A DNA stretch of 64,000 nt, taken from contig NZ_RJJY01000001.1 of assembly GCF_003751085.1 (NCBI RefSeq), positions 124,001 through 188,000 on the forward strand, written 5' to 3'. Below, one piece after another: positions 42,491-51,035 of this stretch. Both the position numbers and the translations under genes were made by a program. Numbering within the stretch: the first letter of the stretch is position 1; each line of letters begins with the position of its first letter. Source of the stretch: Micromonospora sp. Llam0. GTDB lineage: Bacteria; Actinomycetota; Actinomycetes; Mycobacteriales; Micromonosporaceae. The notes beneath the pieces are model-generated. The model was not told where the DNA came from and did not search any database. It worked only from the letters and a program-made list of their open reading frames with translations.

Positions 42491-42502
42491 CCTGGTCACC
42501 AG
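42484..42502. terminator. palindromic hairpin between convergent genes
   Basis: CTGGTGACCTGGTCACCAG is a perfect palindrome around one central T. It overlaps the stop codon of the lectin protein and lies 26 bp before the end of the MFS gene. A bidirectional terminator is the simplest reading, though the stem is short. Confidence 0.45.
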
Positions 42503-42527
42503 CCCGGGGGGCGGAGGCGTCCCGCCG

Positions 42528-43853
42528 TCAACCCTGGCGCAGCTCGCGGCGGGACAGGCCGAAAGCGAACGCGGCCAGCAGGGTCGCCCCGCAGGCCAGG
42601 AAGACCGCCGTGCTGCCGTACCGGTCGACCACCAGGCCGGCGGTCACCGTGGACAGTGGGAACAGGCTCAGAGCCGCGAAGACGATCGCGCTCATCACCC
42701 GGCCCAGCAGGTGCGGCGCGGTGCTCTGCTGCATGGTGGTGATCACCAGTACGTTCGTGACGGTGCTGGCCAGACCGGCCACCACCAGGGCCACCACCGC
42801 GCCGAGGTAGCCGGCGAACGGCACGACGGCGATCGCCAGGCCCAGCACCATGCCGGCGAGCATCGCCGTCGCGCCGCGCCGGGGCAGCCCGGCCAGTCCG
42901 GCGGAGAACAGCCCACCGACCAGCGAGCCGGCGGTGAACGCGGCCAGCAGCCCACCCAGCCCGCCCGCGCCGGCGGCCAGTTCGCCGTTGCTCAGCGACG
43001 GCAACCCGATCCGGACCATGCCGCCGACGGTCAGGTTGGCGGCGGCGGTCACCAGCAGCACGGTACGCAGCAGCGCCGACTCGCGTAGCAGCCGCCAGAA
43101 CCCGACCGGCGGTGCGTCCGACGGCGGTGCGCCACCGTCCGGTCCCGCCCTGCCCGGTTGCGGGCCGTCGTCGGCCGGCGGCGGTGGCGGTGGCACCGTG
43201 CCCCGCGCGACGCCGCCGATCATCGCCAGGCAGACCGCCGAGACGGCGAACGTCGCCGCGTCCACGCCGAACGCCACCGCCGGGGAGAGCACGGCCACGA
43301 CGAGCCCGGCCACCCCCGGACCGATCATCCCGGCCGTAAAGCTCGCGGTGCTGTGCAGCCCGTTGCCGGCCTGCAACTGATCGGCCGGCAGCAGCCGCGG
43401 GGTGATCGCGTAGGCGGCAGGCTGGAACAGGCCGGCCCCCAGGCCGGTGCCGGCGACCAGGACCGCGATCACCGGTACGGACGGGTCGTCGGCGACGGCG
43501 GCCGCGACGATGCCGGCGGTGAAGACGACCCGGCTCAGATCGGAGATCAGCATCACCCGCCACGGCCCGATCCGGTCGGACAGGATCCCGCCCAGCGGTG
43601 TCGTCGCCAGCCGGCACACCCCGTACCCGGCGACCAGCAGGCCCAGCTCCCGCCCGCCACCGCCGAGTTGGTAGACCAGGAACGGCAGGGCGACGGCGTG
43701 GAACGCGTCGCCGAACACGGACACCAGTTCGGCGGCGAACAGCAGGCGGTAGCCGCGCGAGCGCAGCGGCGCGAAACTGAGCTTCGGCCGGAACCGCCGG
43801 GCCACCGTCGCGGTCGCCTCCGCCGGTGCCGAGTCGGTCACGGAGTCAGTCAC
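42528..43853 (-). CDS. MFS exporter of the RiPP cluster
   Basis: A 441-residue major-facilitator protein with about twelve hydrophobic segments, of the MFS_3/enterobactin-exporter type. SRGYRLLFAAELVSVFGDAF is the typical first helix, PLGGILSDRIGPWRVMLISD is the conserved loop 2-3 motif with RIG, and a central Pro-rich cytoplasmic loop (residues about 215-245) separates the two halves. It overlaps the P450 gene by eight bases at its start (43853), so it belongs to that operon and is the likely exporter of the mature peptide. Self-protection is an equally reasonable role. Confidence 0.9.
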   Translation of the reverse strand: MTDSVTDSAPAEATATVARRFRPKLSFAPLRSRGYRLLFAAELVSVFGDAFHAVALPFLVYQLGGGGRELGLLVAGYGVCRLATTPLGGILSDRIGPWRVMLISDLSRVVFTAGIVAAAVADDPSVPVIAVLVAGTGLGAGLFQPAAYAITPRLLPADQLQAGNGLHSTASFTAGMIGPGVAGLVVAVLSPAVAFGVDAATFAVSAVCLAMIGGVARGTVPPPPPPADDGPQPGRAGPDGGAPPSDAPPVGFWRLLRESALLRTVLLVTAAANLTVGGMVRIGLPSLSNGELAAGAGGLGGLLAAFTAGSLVGGLFSAGLAGLPRRGATAMLAGMVLGLAIAVVPFAGYLGAVVALVVAGLASTVTNVLVITTMQQSTAPHLLGRVMSAIVFAALSLFPLSTVTAGLVVDRYGSTAVFLACGATLLAAFAFGLSRRELRQG

Positions 43854-45048
43854 CGAGGGCCACCGGCAGCGACTCCAGCCCGCGGAGCATGATCGTGTTC
43901 CGCCACGGTAGTTCGTGTTCGTCGGCGGCGAGTGTCAGCCCGGGATGCCGGTCCAGCAGGGCGCCGAGCGCCAGCTCGCCTTCGAGCTTGCCGAGGAACG
44001 CGCCGAGGCAGCGGTGCAGGCCGTGGCCGAACGCCAGGTGCCCGGTGTCGCCCCGGTCCAGGATCAGCCGGTCGGGGTCGGGGAACCGGTCCGGGTCCCG
44101 GTTGGCGCCGCCGAGCGAGACGAGCACGAGTTCACCTGCGGGAATCCGTACCCCGTCGATGTCGACCTGCTCGGTGGTGAACCGCAGCGTCGCCATGCTG
44201 ACCGGCGACTCGTACCGCAGAAACTCGTCGATCGCGGCCGGCAGCGCCGGCCGGTTCGCCAGCAGCCAGCGGAGCTGGTCAGGGTTGCGCAGCAGGGCGA
44301 GGGTTGCGGTGCCGAGCAGGTTGACGGTGGTCTCGTGACCGCCGATCAGCAGCAGGAAGACCATTCCGACGATCTCGTCGTCGGTCAGCTCACCGGCGTC
44401 CCGGGCGGCCAGCAGGCCGGTCAGGATGTCGTCACCGGGATGGGCCCGCCGGTGCCGCAGCTGCCCGCTGATGTAGTCGGTCATCTCACCGAGCGCGGTG
44501 GCGAAGTCCGCCGGATCGTCGCTGTGCGTGAGGATCGCCGTCGACCAGGCGCGGTACGCGGCACGGTCCTCGGCCGGGAAGCCGAGCAGCTCACAGATGA
44601 TCAGCATCGGCAGCGGGAAGGCGAAGTCCTTCACCAGGTCCACCGTCCGACGTCCGGCGATGCCGTCGAGCAGCGACGCGGTGATCCGGTCCACCATCGG
44701 CCGCATCGCGGCCACCCGCCGGGCGGTGAACGCCGAATGGATGAGTCGCCGCAGCCGGGTATGGTCCGGCGGGTCGCTGTTGAGCATGTGGACGACGTCA
44801 CCGCCGAGGGTGACCCCGGCGACCCGGTTGTCGGCGAGCGTCTGAGCGCGGCGGGCGTCCTGACCGAACCGTGGATCGGCGAGCGCCGCCCGCACGTCCC
44901 GGTAGCGGGCGATCACCCACATCGGCAGCCCTTCGTCGCTGTGCAGGATCGACACCGGACCGTTGGACCGGATCCGGGCCAACGTCGGGTACGGGTCGGC
45001 GATGTACGGCACCTCGGGCTGCGTCGCCGTACCGGTCACGGTGTCCAT
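43846..45048 (-). CDS. cytochrome P450
   Basis: A 400-residue bacterial class I P450. The I-helix reads MVFLLLIGGHETTVNLLGTA (HETT), the K-helix ExxR is DEFLRYESPV, and the heme-binding loop is HLAFGHGLHRCLGAFLGKLE, whose Cys is the iron ligand. The acidic/His pair is normal for actinobacterial tailoring P450s. GAGGAGG before ATG 45048 is a strong ribosome site. It probably hydroxylates or cross-links the RiPP or another small molecule. It needs ferredoxin partners that are not in the window. Confidence 0.95.
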   Translation of the reverse strand: MDTVTGTATQPEVPYIADPYPTLARIRSNGPVSILHSDEGLPMWVIARYRDVRAALADPRFGQDARRAQTLADNRVAGVTLGGDVVHMLNSDPPDHTRLRRLIHSAFTARRVAAMRPMVDRITASLLDGIAGRRTVDLVKDFAFPLPMLIICELLGFPAEDRAAYRAWSTAILTHSDDPADFATALGEMTDYISGQLRHRRAHPGDDILTGLLAARDAGELTDDEIVGMVFLLLIGGHETTVNLLGTATLALLRNPDQLRWLLANRPALPAAIDEFLRYESPVSMATLRFTTEQVDIDGVRIPAGELVLVSLGGANRDPDRFPDPDRLILDRGDTGHLAFGHGLHRCLGAFLGKLEGELALGALLDRHPGLTLAADEHELPWRNTIMLRGLESLPVALGD

Positions 45049-45094
45049 GTCCCTCCTCGCGGAGACGGTTGGTGAAGGGAAACCGGGGTGGTGC

Positions 45095-45814
45095 TCATAT
45101 CGCCAGTGCCGGGAACGGCCAGCGGTACGCCGGGGTCGGCAGCCACCACAGCTGTCCGGCCTGGGCCGCGATCAGCCGGGCGTCGGCCAGGTCCCGCCGT
45201 ACCGGCGCGGGCACCTGCCCGGCCGGTACCCCTTCGAGCAGCTGCCCGATTGCGACCAGATGTTCCGGTTCGTCGATGGTGAACAGCTCCAGTGCGCCGG
45301 CTCGCCGGTCCCGGACCTCGACGAACCCGGGCCCGCGCCGGAACACGCACTTGCCGAGGAAGAACGAGTCCCGCCAACCGCGTACCGCCGGGTCGTCGGC
45401 GCCGACGGCGCCGACGACCCGGTCCGGCGGGTACAGATGGTCGAACATGCCCTGACCGGCGCAGCCGTCGTGGCAGCGGGCCACCCAGTCGACCGCGACG
45501 GCGTGGGCGGTGAGCTCCCTGAGCAGCACCAGGGCGCGGCCGGACGCGGCCCCGGCGTCCGGGCACAGGTCGACCGGGACGGGCAGCCGGGCATGCCGGA
45601 CGCCGGCCCGGTGCAGCTCCGCCACCAGCGGCCGCCACGCGCCGGTGATCCGCCGGGCGCCGAGCGACATCCCGGTGACCTGGGCGGCGTCGGGCAGGTA
45701 GTCGCGGGACAGCGCGATCTCGACCGCACATCCGGTCCAGTCGGTCGGGCCGGTTGACCCGGGCGGGCTGGTCGGGCTGGTCTGGGTGGTGACGTCAGCC
45801 GACGACGACGGCAT
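45095..45814 (-). CDS. DUF5825-family protein of the RiPP cluster
   Basis: A 239-residue protein. An N-terminal flexible segment (SSSADVTTQTSPTSPPGSTG) is followed by alpha/beta structure: YLPDAAQVTGMSLGARRITG, LVAELHRAGVRHARLPVPVD, HLYPPDRVVGAVGADDPAVR, WRDSFFLGKCVFRRGPGFVE, IDEPEHLVAIGQLLEGVPAG. It resembles the DUF5825 proteins found next to radical-SAM methyltransferases in actinobacterial peptide clusters. Its ATG 45814 lies inside the radical-SAM gene (20-nt overlap), so the two are tightly coupled. Function is unknown; a partner or recognition subunit of the methyltransferase is a fair guess. I recognise the family from memory and have not searched a database. Confidence 0.75.
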   Translation of the reverse strand: MPSSSADVTTQTSPTSPPGSTGPTDWTGCAVEIALSRDYLPDAAQVTGMSLGARRITGAWRPLVAELHRAGVRHARLPVPVDLCPDAGAASGRALVLLRELTAHAVAVDWVARCHDGCAGQGMFDHLYPPDRVVGAVGADDPAVRGWRDSFFLGKCVFRRGPGFVEVRDRRAGALELFTIDEPEHLVAIGQLLEGVPAGQVPAPVRRDLADARLIAAQAGQLWWLPTPAYRWPFPALAI

Positions 45815-47720
45815 GCGGCTCCTCCTCGCTGTGCCGAGCGGCGGCGGCGGTCCGGCGGTGGTCCGTCCGGGCCAGCACCTGGTTGTCGGACTCGACCGCG
45901 AGATGCACCTGGTATCCGTCGTCGTGGAACAGGATGCCCAGCGCCGTCCAGCGGTCCAGTAGCGGTCCGACCGCCGCCGCCCCGCCGGGCACCTTGGCGG
46001 CGAGGGTGGCGGCGGTACGCGGCTGATCGAGCAGCCGGAACAGGGCGATCTCCGGTGCCGTGGTCAGCTCCAGCACCGTCCAGTCGTAGGCCGCGCGTTG
46101 GCTGACCAGCACGATCCGGTCGGGCAGTTCCTGACAGGTGAGTCGGCTGACCGGGTACTGCGCCTGCCAGGTGGCGAGGGCCGCGTCGAGGTCGTCGGCC
46201 CGGGCCCGGTCGATGCCCTGCGGGATCGACGTGAAGATGTACGCCAGGTCGGCGAGTTCCGCCTCGGGCAGCCGGTAGATTTCGGCGTACTGCGGTGCCG
46301 GTCGCAGGGTGGCGAATCCCAGCTCGGGGCGGTCGAAGTACGGGCTGAACCGTTCGATGGCGATCCGGGCGGCCCCCATCGGCGGCTCCAGGTGGTGCAG
46401 TGCCGGCAGTTGGTCGATGACGCCGGTGTAGTCCTGCGCCGTCTCGCCGGGGAACCCGTAAAGGTAGTTCCAGCTGGCCGTCACACCGGCGCTCTGCGCG
46501 TCGCGCAGCGCCCGCACGTTCTGGCAGCCGGTCACCCCTTTGTCCATCAGCCGCAGCACGTGGCTGCTGAGGTTCTCCACACCCGGCTGGACCTGCACCG
46601 CGCCGGAGTCGTTGAGCTGCTGGAAGTGTCGTCGGCGCAGGTTGGCCTTGACCTCGAAGTGCAGGCGGACGTCGTACTCCGATTCGGCCAGGCGCTGCAG
46701 CACCGAGTCGAAGTAGGACATGTCGAGGATGTTGTCGACCACGATGAAGTCGAGCAGCTGGTGGCGTCGGGCGAGGTCGAGGACCTCGTCGAGGAAGCGG
46801 GCCGGGCTCTTGCTGCGGAACTGCATGAACGATCCGTTGAGTCCGCAGAACGTGCAGTGGTGTTTCTCGCCCCACCAGCAGCCGCGGGAGCCTTCGACGA
46901 CCAGCCTGGGAGCCACCCAGTCGGCTGCCGTCGACGCGTCCAGCCGGTCCAGGTAGCCGGTGTAGTCGGGGGCGACGATGTCGGCGGGCGGCAGCGGCCG
47001 TGACGACATCGGGTTGGCCCGGGCGACGCCTTCGGCGTCGCGCCAGCACAGCCCGGAGATGTCAGCGAGCCCGGATGAGCCGACCGGCCCGGACCCGTCG
47101 GCGGCGTCGGCGGTGTCGAGGACGGCGAGCAGTTGCGGGAAGGCGACCTCGCCTTCGCCGCGTACCACGTAGTCGACGTAGCGGAAGTTGCGGTGCAGCG
47201 CCGCTCCCTGCGGACCGTCGCAGTTGGCCCCGCCGAACACGATCCGGGTGTCGGGCCGCACCTGCTTGACCAGGCGGGCGACGGCAAGGCTGGCGGCGTT
47301 CTGCTGGAACGTGGTGGTGAATCCGACGACGTCCGGGGCGGCGGCGGCCAGTTCGGCGGCGAGCTCGCGGATGAAGCCGGGCACCAGCCGGTGCATCGCC
47401 CGGGTCAGTGCGATCTCGGTGTCGGCCGAGCCACCTTCGGTGAGCAGCCGGGCGTACGGGTCGAACGGCCGCTCTTCGTCGTCGAGCAGCCCGGAGAAGA
47501 CCCAGTCCCCGGCGCCGAGGAAGTAGGAGGACTCGGAGAAGTAGCGGTAGTCGGCGAGGGTGAAGTCGGTGACCCCAATCACCCAGTCGACGAAGTCGAT
47601 GTTGGCGTAGCGGACCTGCACGTCGTGGCCGGCCCGGCTGGCCGCCGCCCGCAGGATGCCCAACGCCAGCGACGGCACGTCGATCGACCCCCAAGGCATG
47701 TGCAGCAGGACGACTTTCAC
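45795..47720 (-). CDS. RiPP-maturation B12-dependent radical SAM C-methyltransferase
   Basis: A 641-residue enzyme. The N-terminal part has a cobalamin-binding-like fold (VVGFTTTFQQNAASLAVARL, RIVFGGANCDGPQGAALHRN). The radical-SAM core contains GSRGCWWGEKHHCTFCG, whose Cys281, Cys289 and Cys292 (C-x7-C-x2-C) bind the 4Fe-4S cluster; this spacing is typical of the RiPP maturation group. IVVDNILDMSYFDSVLQRLA and LYGFPGETAQDYTGVIDQLP match the later core strands. It would methylate an unactivated carbon of the precursor peptide. GTG 47720 has AAAGGGG about ten bases upstream. It is downstream of the 52-aa peptide gene across a hairpin. Confidence 0.92.
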   Translation of the reverse strand: MKVVLLHMPWGSIDVPSLALGILRAAASRAGHDVQVRYANIDFVDWVIGVTDFTLADYRYFSESSYFLGAGDWVFSGLLDDEERPFDPYARLLTEGGSADTEIALTRAMHRLVPGFIRELAAELAAAAPDVVGFTTTFQQNAASLAVARLVKQVRPDTRIVFGGANCDGPQGAALHRNFRYVDYVVRGEGEVAFPQLLAVLDTADAADGSGPVGSSGLADISGLCWRDAEGVARANPMSSRPLPPADIVAPDYTGYLDRLDASTAADWVAPRLVVEGSRGCWWGEKHHCTFCGLNGSFMQFRSKSPARFLDEVLDLARRHQLLDFIVVDNILDMSYFDSVLQRLAESEYDVRLHFEVKANLRRRHFQQLNDSGAVQVQPGVENLSSHVLRLMDKGVTGCQNVRALRDAQSAGVTASWNYLYGFPGETAQDYTGVIDQLPALHHLEPPMGAARIAIERFSPYFDRPELGFATLRPAPQYAEIYRLPEAELADLAYIFTSIPQGIDRARADDLDAALATWQAQYPVSRLTCQELPDRIVLVSQRAAYDWTVLELTTAPEIALFRLLDQPRTAATLAAKVPGGAAAVGPLLDRWTALGILFHDDGYQVHLAVESDNQVLARTDHRRTAAAARHSEEEPHAVVVG

Positions 47721-47745
47721 TTCCGGCCCCTTTCCGGCGGTGGTG

Positions 47746-47790
47746 GGCGTCGTTCCGGAGCGGCAGGCGCTTTCGCTCCGGAACGACGCC
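47746..47790 (-). terminator. perfect 16-bp hairpin between precursor and radical-SAM genes
   Basis: GGCGTCGTTCCGGAGC at 47746-47761 and GCTCCGGAACGACGCC at 47775-47790 are exact reverse complements with a 13-nt loop. There is no strong T-run. In RiPP operons a partial terminator here makes the precursor mRNA more abundant than that of the enzymes, which is the likely role. Confidence 0.75.
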
Positions 47791-47817
47791 GTCGATCGTG
47801 CGGTCAGTACGGACCTG

Positions 47818-47976
47818 TCACTCGCTGGCGGGTGCCTTGTCGGCCGCCGCCTCGGTCACGTCGTGCCGCCTGGCCGGGACTGCCCGGTCCATGTCGAGGA
47901 GCATCTTGACGATGACCGCCCCGCGCTCCCGCTCGCTGGTGGTGATCGGGTCGTGACGTACGCTGCGTCGCTTCAT
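47818..47976 (-). CDS. putative RiPP precursor peptide, 52 aa
   Basis: MKRRSVRHDPITTSERERGA opens a 52-residue peptide that continues VIVKMLLDMDRAVPARRHDV and ends TEAAADKAPASE. The ribosome site GGGAGGTGAATGGT is strong and begins directly upstream of ATG 47976. It lies 28 bases after the S9 peptidase stop and 97 bases before the radical-SAM start, the usual place for a RiPP precursor. No Cys or Trp is present, so lanthionine or similar rings are unlikely. The border of leader and core cannot be seen. The identification is by position and size; an alternative is a small accessory protein. Confidence 0.7.
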   Translation of the reverse strand: MKRRSVRHDPITTSERERGAVIVKMLLDMDRAVPARRHDVTEAAADKAPASE

Positions 47977-48004
47977 ACCATTCACCTCCCTCCCTGGCTG
48001 GCTG

Positions 48005-49903
48005 TCAGGAACGGGCGACCGTCCACTGCGGTCGTCCGGCTTCGGTCCGGTCGTGGCACCGTGTCGGCGTGAACACCGTGTCGGCGTACCGGAGCAGTTC
48101 GTCGAAGGTTCGGGTCTGCCCGGCGGCGTCACCGTGGTGGCCGCCGGGCATCCAGTGCAGTCGGTGCGGCACCCGTCGGTGCCGTAGCGCGGCGACGTAG
48201 CGGCGGATCTGGTCCGGCGGGCAGCGTTCGTCGTCGGTGGCGGCGGCGATGAACAGCGGTCCGCGGACCCGGTCCAGGTAGGTCGTGGGGTCTGCGGCGT
48301 GGTACCGCTGCGGTACGTCCTCGGGCCCGCCGCCGAACAGTTCGTCGTCGACCTCGCGCAGCGCTGCGGTGGCGCCCCGGTGGGCCGCCGGGTAGTCGGC
48401 GATCGGGCAGACGGCGAGTCCGACCGCCCAGTCGGCCGGCGCGACGCCCATCGCGAGCAGGACCAGGTAGCCGCCCCACGAGTAGCCGCACAGCCCGGTC
48501 CGGCCAGGTTCGGCCACGCCGAGGTCGATCAGCTTCCGGCGTACGGCGGCCAGGTCGTCGAGTTGCGCCAGCCCGACCCGGTGGTCGAAGTCCCGTTGCC
48601 ACCGTGGCCCGTACCCGGTCGATCCCCGGTAGTTGGTGCGGGCCACCGCGTAGCCGGCGCGGACCAGCAGCTCCACCCGGGGGTCGTAGGCGTCCCGGTC
48701 GTGCAGGTACGGCCCGCCGTGCACCAGGAACAGCGTCGGCCACGGCCCGGTGCCGGGCGGGGTGGCCAGGAAACTGTGGATCTGCCCGTACGGCTGCTCG
48801 GTCCACAGTTCGGTGCGCCCGGGGACGGCAGCGGGGTGGGCGGCGGGTCGGGCAGCGGGTCGGGCGGGCCGGGGCCGGCTGGCCGGATGCGGTGCGGCCG
48901 TACCGGGGTGGGCGACCAACCGGCGGGGTGGCACCGAGTCGCTGGTCCAGACGTAGTGGATGGCGCCGTCCGGGGCGGCGGCCAGGTCGAGGACGGTGCC
49001 GGCTGGGGTGGCGACGGTGGTCTGTTCACCGGTTTCGGGGTCGGCCAGGAGCAGCCGGCTGCGCCCGGCCCGGTCGTGCTGGACGAGGATCCGCCCGTCG
49101 TCGCCGTACCAGTGGGCGGTGATCTCCGAGTCGTAGGACAGTTCGCGGTACAGTTCGACGCCGCGGTCGCGCCGCCAACTGCCGATCTGGTACCGGTCCG
49201 GTGTCTCGACGACGATCAGCAGTTCCGGCTCGGGCCGGTGCCCGGGGCGGAACTCCAGTGCCCAGATCCGCTGCTGGTCGCTGCCGGCGACGGTGTCGGT
49301 CCGTCCGTCGGTGAGCCGTACGACGCTGATCGCCGTCGTGGCGTCGGCCCGGGCGGCGAGCGCGATGGTGTGTCCGTCGGCGGTCAGGTCGACCAGGGTG
49401 GTGTAGCCGGCGGCGACCGCCACCAGGTGGCCCGGTCCGCCCGGTTCTCCGACGTAGCAGCGGGTCTGTGGGCCGGTTCCGACGCAGACGGCGGCGCGGC
49501 GGCCGGTGGCGTCGAAGGCGATGCCGTGCTGCCGGCCCGGTGGCAGCCCGGTCAGTGCCAGCGGTGGCGGGCCGGTTGCGGGTCGACCGGTTGTCTTCTG
49601 GCCGGTGAGACGCCGACCGGTTGTCTCCTGATCGGGGTCGACCGGCTGGCGCCGCCAGACACCGACGCCGGTCCGGTCTGCGTCGAACCACCAGAAGTGC
49701 CGGCCGTCCGGTTCGATGTCGCAGGCGGACACCCCGTTGGGCGCGGCGGTGCGGATCTGACGTCGGCCCGTGCGGATGTCCCAGGCCAGGACCTGGGCCG
49801 GGCCACCGTCGTCGTGCAACTCGACGGCCCTGGTGGGCTGGTGAGCGGCGAAGGCAGGTACATGTGGCGTGTTCACAACCACCCCGATCGGGTCGCGTGC
49901 CAC
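48005..49903 (-). CDS. S9-family prolyl-oligopeptidase-like peptidase
   Basis: A 632-residue protein. An N-terminal seven-bladed propeller-like region (about 1-370) is followed by an alpha/beta-hydrolase domain: LFLVHGGPYLHDRDAYDPRV, GLCGYSWGGYLVLLAMG (nucleophile Ser), IAAATDDERCPPDQIRRY (Asp) and LHWMPGGHHGDAAGQ (His). It is cytoplasmic, with no signal peptide. In a RiPP operon it probably removes the leader peptide or trims the product. The start GTG 49903 lacks a ribosome site; a GTG a few codons later (NTPHVPAF) is an alternative, or the message may be leaderless. Confidence 0.88.
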   Translation of the reverse strand: MARDPIGVVVNTPHVPAFAAHQPTRAVELHDDGGPAQVLAWDIRTGRRQIRTAAPNGVSACDIEPDGRHFWWFDADRTGVGVWRRQPVDPDQETTGRRLTGQKTTGRPATGPPPLALTGLPPGRQHGIAFDATGRRAAVCVGTGPQTRCYVGEPGGPGHLVAVAAGYTTLVDLTADGHTIALAARADATTAISVVRLTDGRTDTVAGSDQQRIWALEFRPGHRPEPELLIVVETPDRYQIGSWRRDRGVELYRELSYDSEITAHWYGDDGRILVQHDRAGRSRLLLADPETGEQTTVATPAGTVLDLAAAPDGAIHYVWTSDSVPPRRLVAHPGTAAPHPASRPRPARPAARPAAHPAAVPGRTELWTEQPYGQIHSFLATPPGTGPWPTLFLVHGGPYLHDRDAYDPRVELLVRAGYAVARTNYRGSTGYGPRWQRDFDHRVGLAQLDDLAAVRRKLIDLGVAEPGRTGLCGYSWGGYLVLLAMGVAPADWAVGLAVCPIADYPAAHRGATAALREVDDELFGGGPEDVPQRYHAADPTTYLDRVRGPLFIAAATDDERCPPDQIRRYVAALRHRRVPHRLHWMPGGHHGDAAGQTRTFDELLRYADTVFTPTRCHDRTEAGRPQWTVARS

Positions 49904-50048
49904 ACCGAGAGTAATTGATCCGCTTCTATTGGTAAAGAAGATGTTCGGCTGGCGGCGGAATCACCTGGTCACCGACGTGGCCGGCACCCGAGGCGGGGTG
50001 CCTGGGTGCCGGAGAGATCCGCCGGACCGTTGCGTCACGGTCGCCTGG

Positions 50049-50636
50049 TCACTGCCATCCGGCGGAGCCGGGTGCCGGACCGCCGGGTGCCGAGGGGCGC
50101 GGCGTCTGCGCGGCGAGCACCCGCTGGTTGTGCTGTTCCACGCCCTGTGTGGCCAGCAGTGGGCCGACGATGGTGTAGGTGAGCCAGGTCAGAAAACCGG
50201 TCACCCAGCCGATCAGGAGGAAGGTGAGCAGGATGTTGATGCCCTGGAACACCCAGTAGGAGATCATCATGATCAGGCCGAGGGCGGTGCGGCCCGCGTA
50301 CATGTTGCCGACCCCGAAGAGGCCGAGGAAGCCGAGCACGATTTCGAGCACGACCGCGGTCCCGCTCGATTTCATGGCCAACATCGCCGCGTAGTTCGGC
50401 TGTTGCGGCCCGGCCACGACGTAGATCTGCGCCGGGGGCGGGCCGCCCGGGGGAGGAGGCGTCTCGAGTGGGCGAGGCTGATAGGGGTCCGGCACTGGCG
50501 CGGGTAGATCAGGTCGGGGTGGCGGCGGTCCGCTGCCGTCGCTTCCGGCGGTGGCCGTTGGCTCGTACGGTTCGGCTCGGTCGGGGCGCTCGACGAGGTA
50601 TCGGTCCTGGTCGGGGCGATAAGGGTCCTGGGTCAC
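50049..50636 (-). CDS. proline-rich membrane protein with a TM2-like domain
   Basis: A 195-residue protein. The first 90 residues are rich in Pro, Asp and Arg and probably cytosolic. The C-terminal half has about three hydrophobic helices: VVLEIVLGFLGLFGVGNMYA, GLIMMISYWVFQGINILLTF, GWVTGFLTWLTYTIVGPLLA. LGFLGLFGVGNMYAGRTALG resembles the TM2 domain hallmark, G-x-x-x-x-Y-x-G. GTG 50636 is preferred to the longer frame back to 50780, whose N-terminus is unlike the rest. The function is unknown. It is divergent from the conflict operon and lies downstream of no obvious partner. Confidence 0.65.
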   Translation of the reverse strand: MTQDPYRPDQDRYLVERPDRAEPYEPTATAGSDGSGPPPPRPDLPAPVPDPYQPRPLETPPPPGGPPPAQIYVVAGPQQPNYAAMLAMKSSGTAVVLEIVLGFLGLFGVGNMYAGRTALGLIMMISYWVFQGINILLTFLLIGWVTGFLTWLTYTIVGPLLATQGVEQHNQRVLAAQTPRPSAPGGPAPGSAGWQ

Positions 50637-51035
50637 CTTCGCAGTATCTCGATGAATTGCGTTCCGTCGGAAGTGGCCGTTCAGTGGAATGAAGAGTAAT
50701 AGTACGTACGAGAAGCACCCGGTCAGCGGCGTGCGGAGTCTCTTCGTTCCGGTTTTCGTAGGTTCCAGCGAATCCGTCAAGATCTTTTTGTGCAGCGCCG
50801 ACGGTGATGATCATGGAGTGGTACGGATATGAGCCGTCCCGATGACATCGGCTACGTACTTGTGCTTACTCGTAGCCGCCGGCCGGACGATTGTGCCCTG
50901 GTAGTACGCCGTGCCAGTCTTGGCAATCTCGATCGATACTCATCCGGTTTCGCCTGTCCCGGCCACGACCGGGATGCTATTCCGGCCGGCATCGGGTGAA
51001 CTCGGGCAGAAACGCGCTGATCAGGAGAGCGGAAC
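50637..51035. other. divergent intergenic region before the conflict operon
   Basis: About 400 bp, locally AT-rich (for example AAGATCTTTTTGTG near 50780). It must hold the promoter of the seven-gene operon, but I find no convincing -35/-10 pair. AGGAGAG just before GTG 51036 is the ribosome site of the first gene. Confidence 0.45.

Noticed and set aside
40670..42499. 609-codon minus-strand ORF opposite the lectin protein
   Set aside because: Antisense shadow; the plus-strand gene has a signal peptide and domains.
48005..48132. Longer version of the RiPP precursor starting at 48132
   Set aside because: The extension overlaps the peptidase gene and lacks a ribosome site, whereas ATG 47976 has a strong one.
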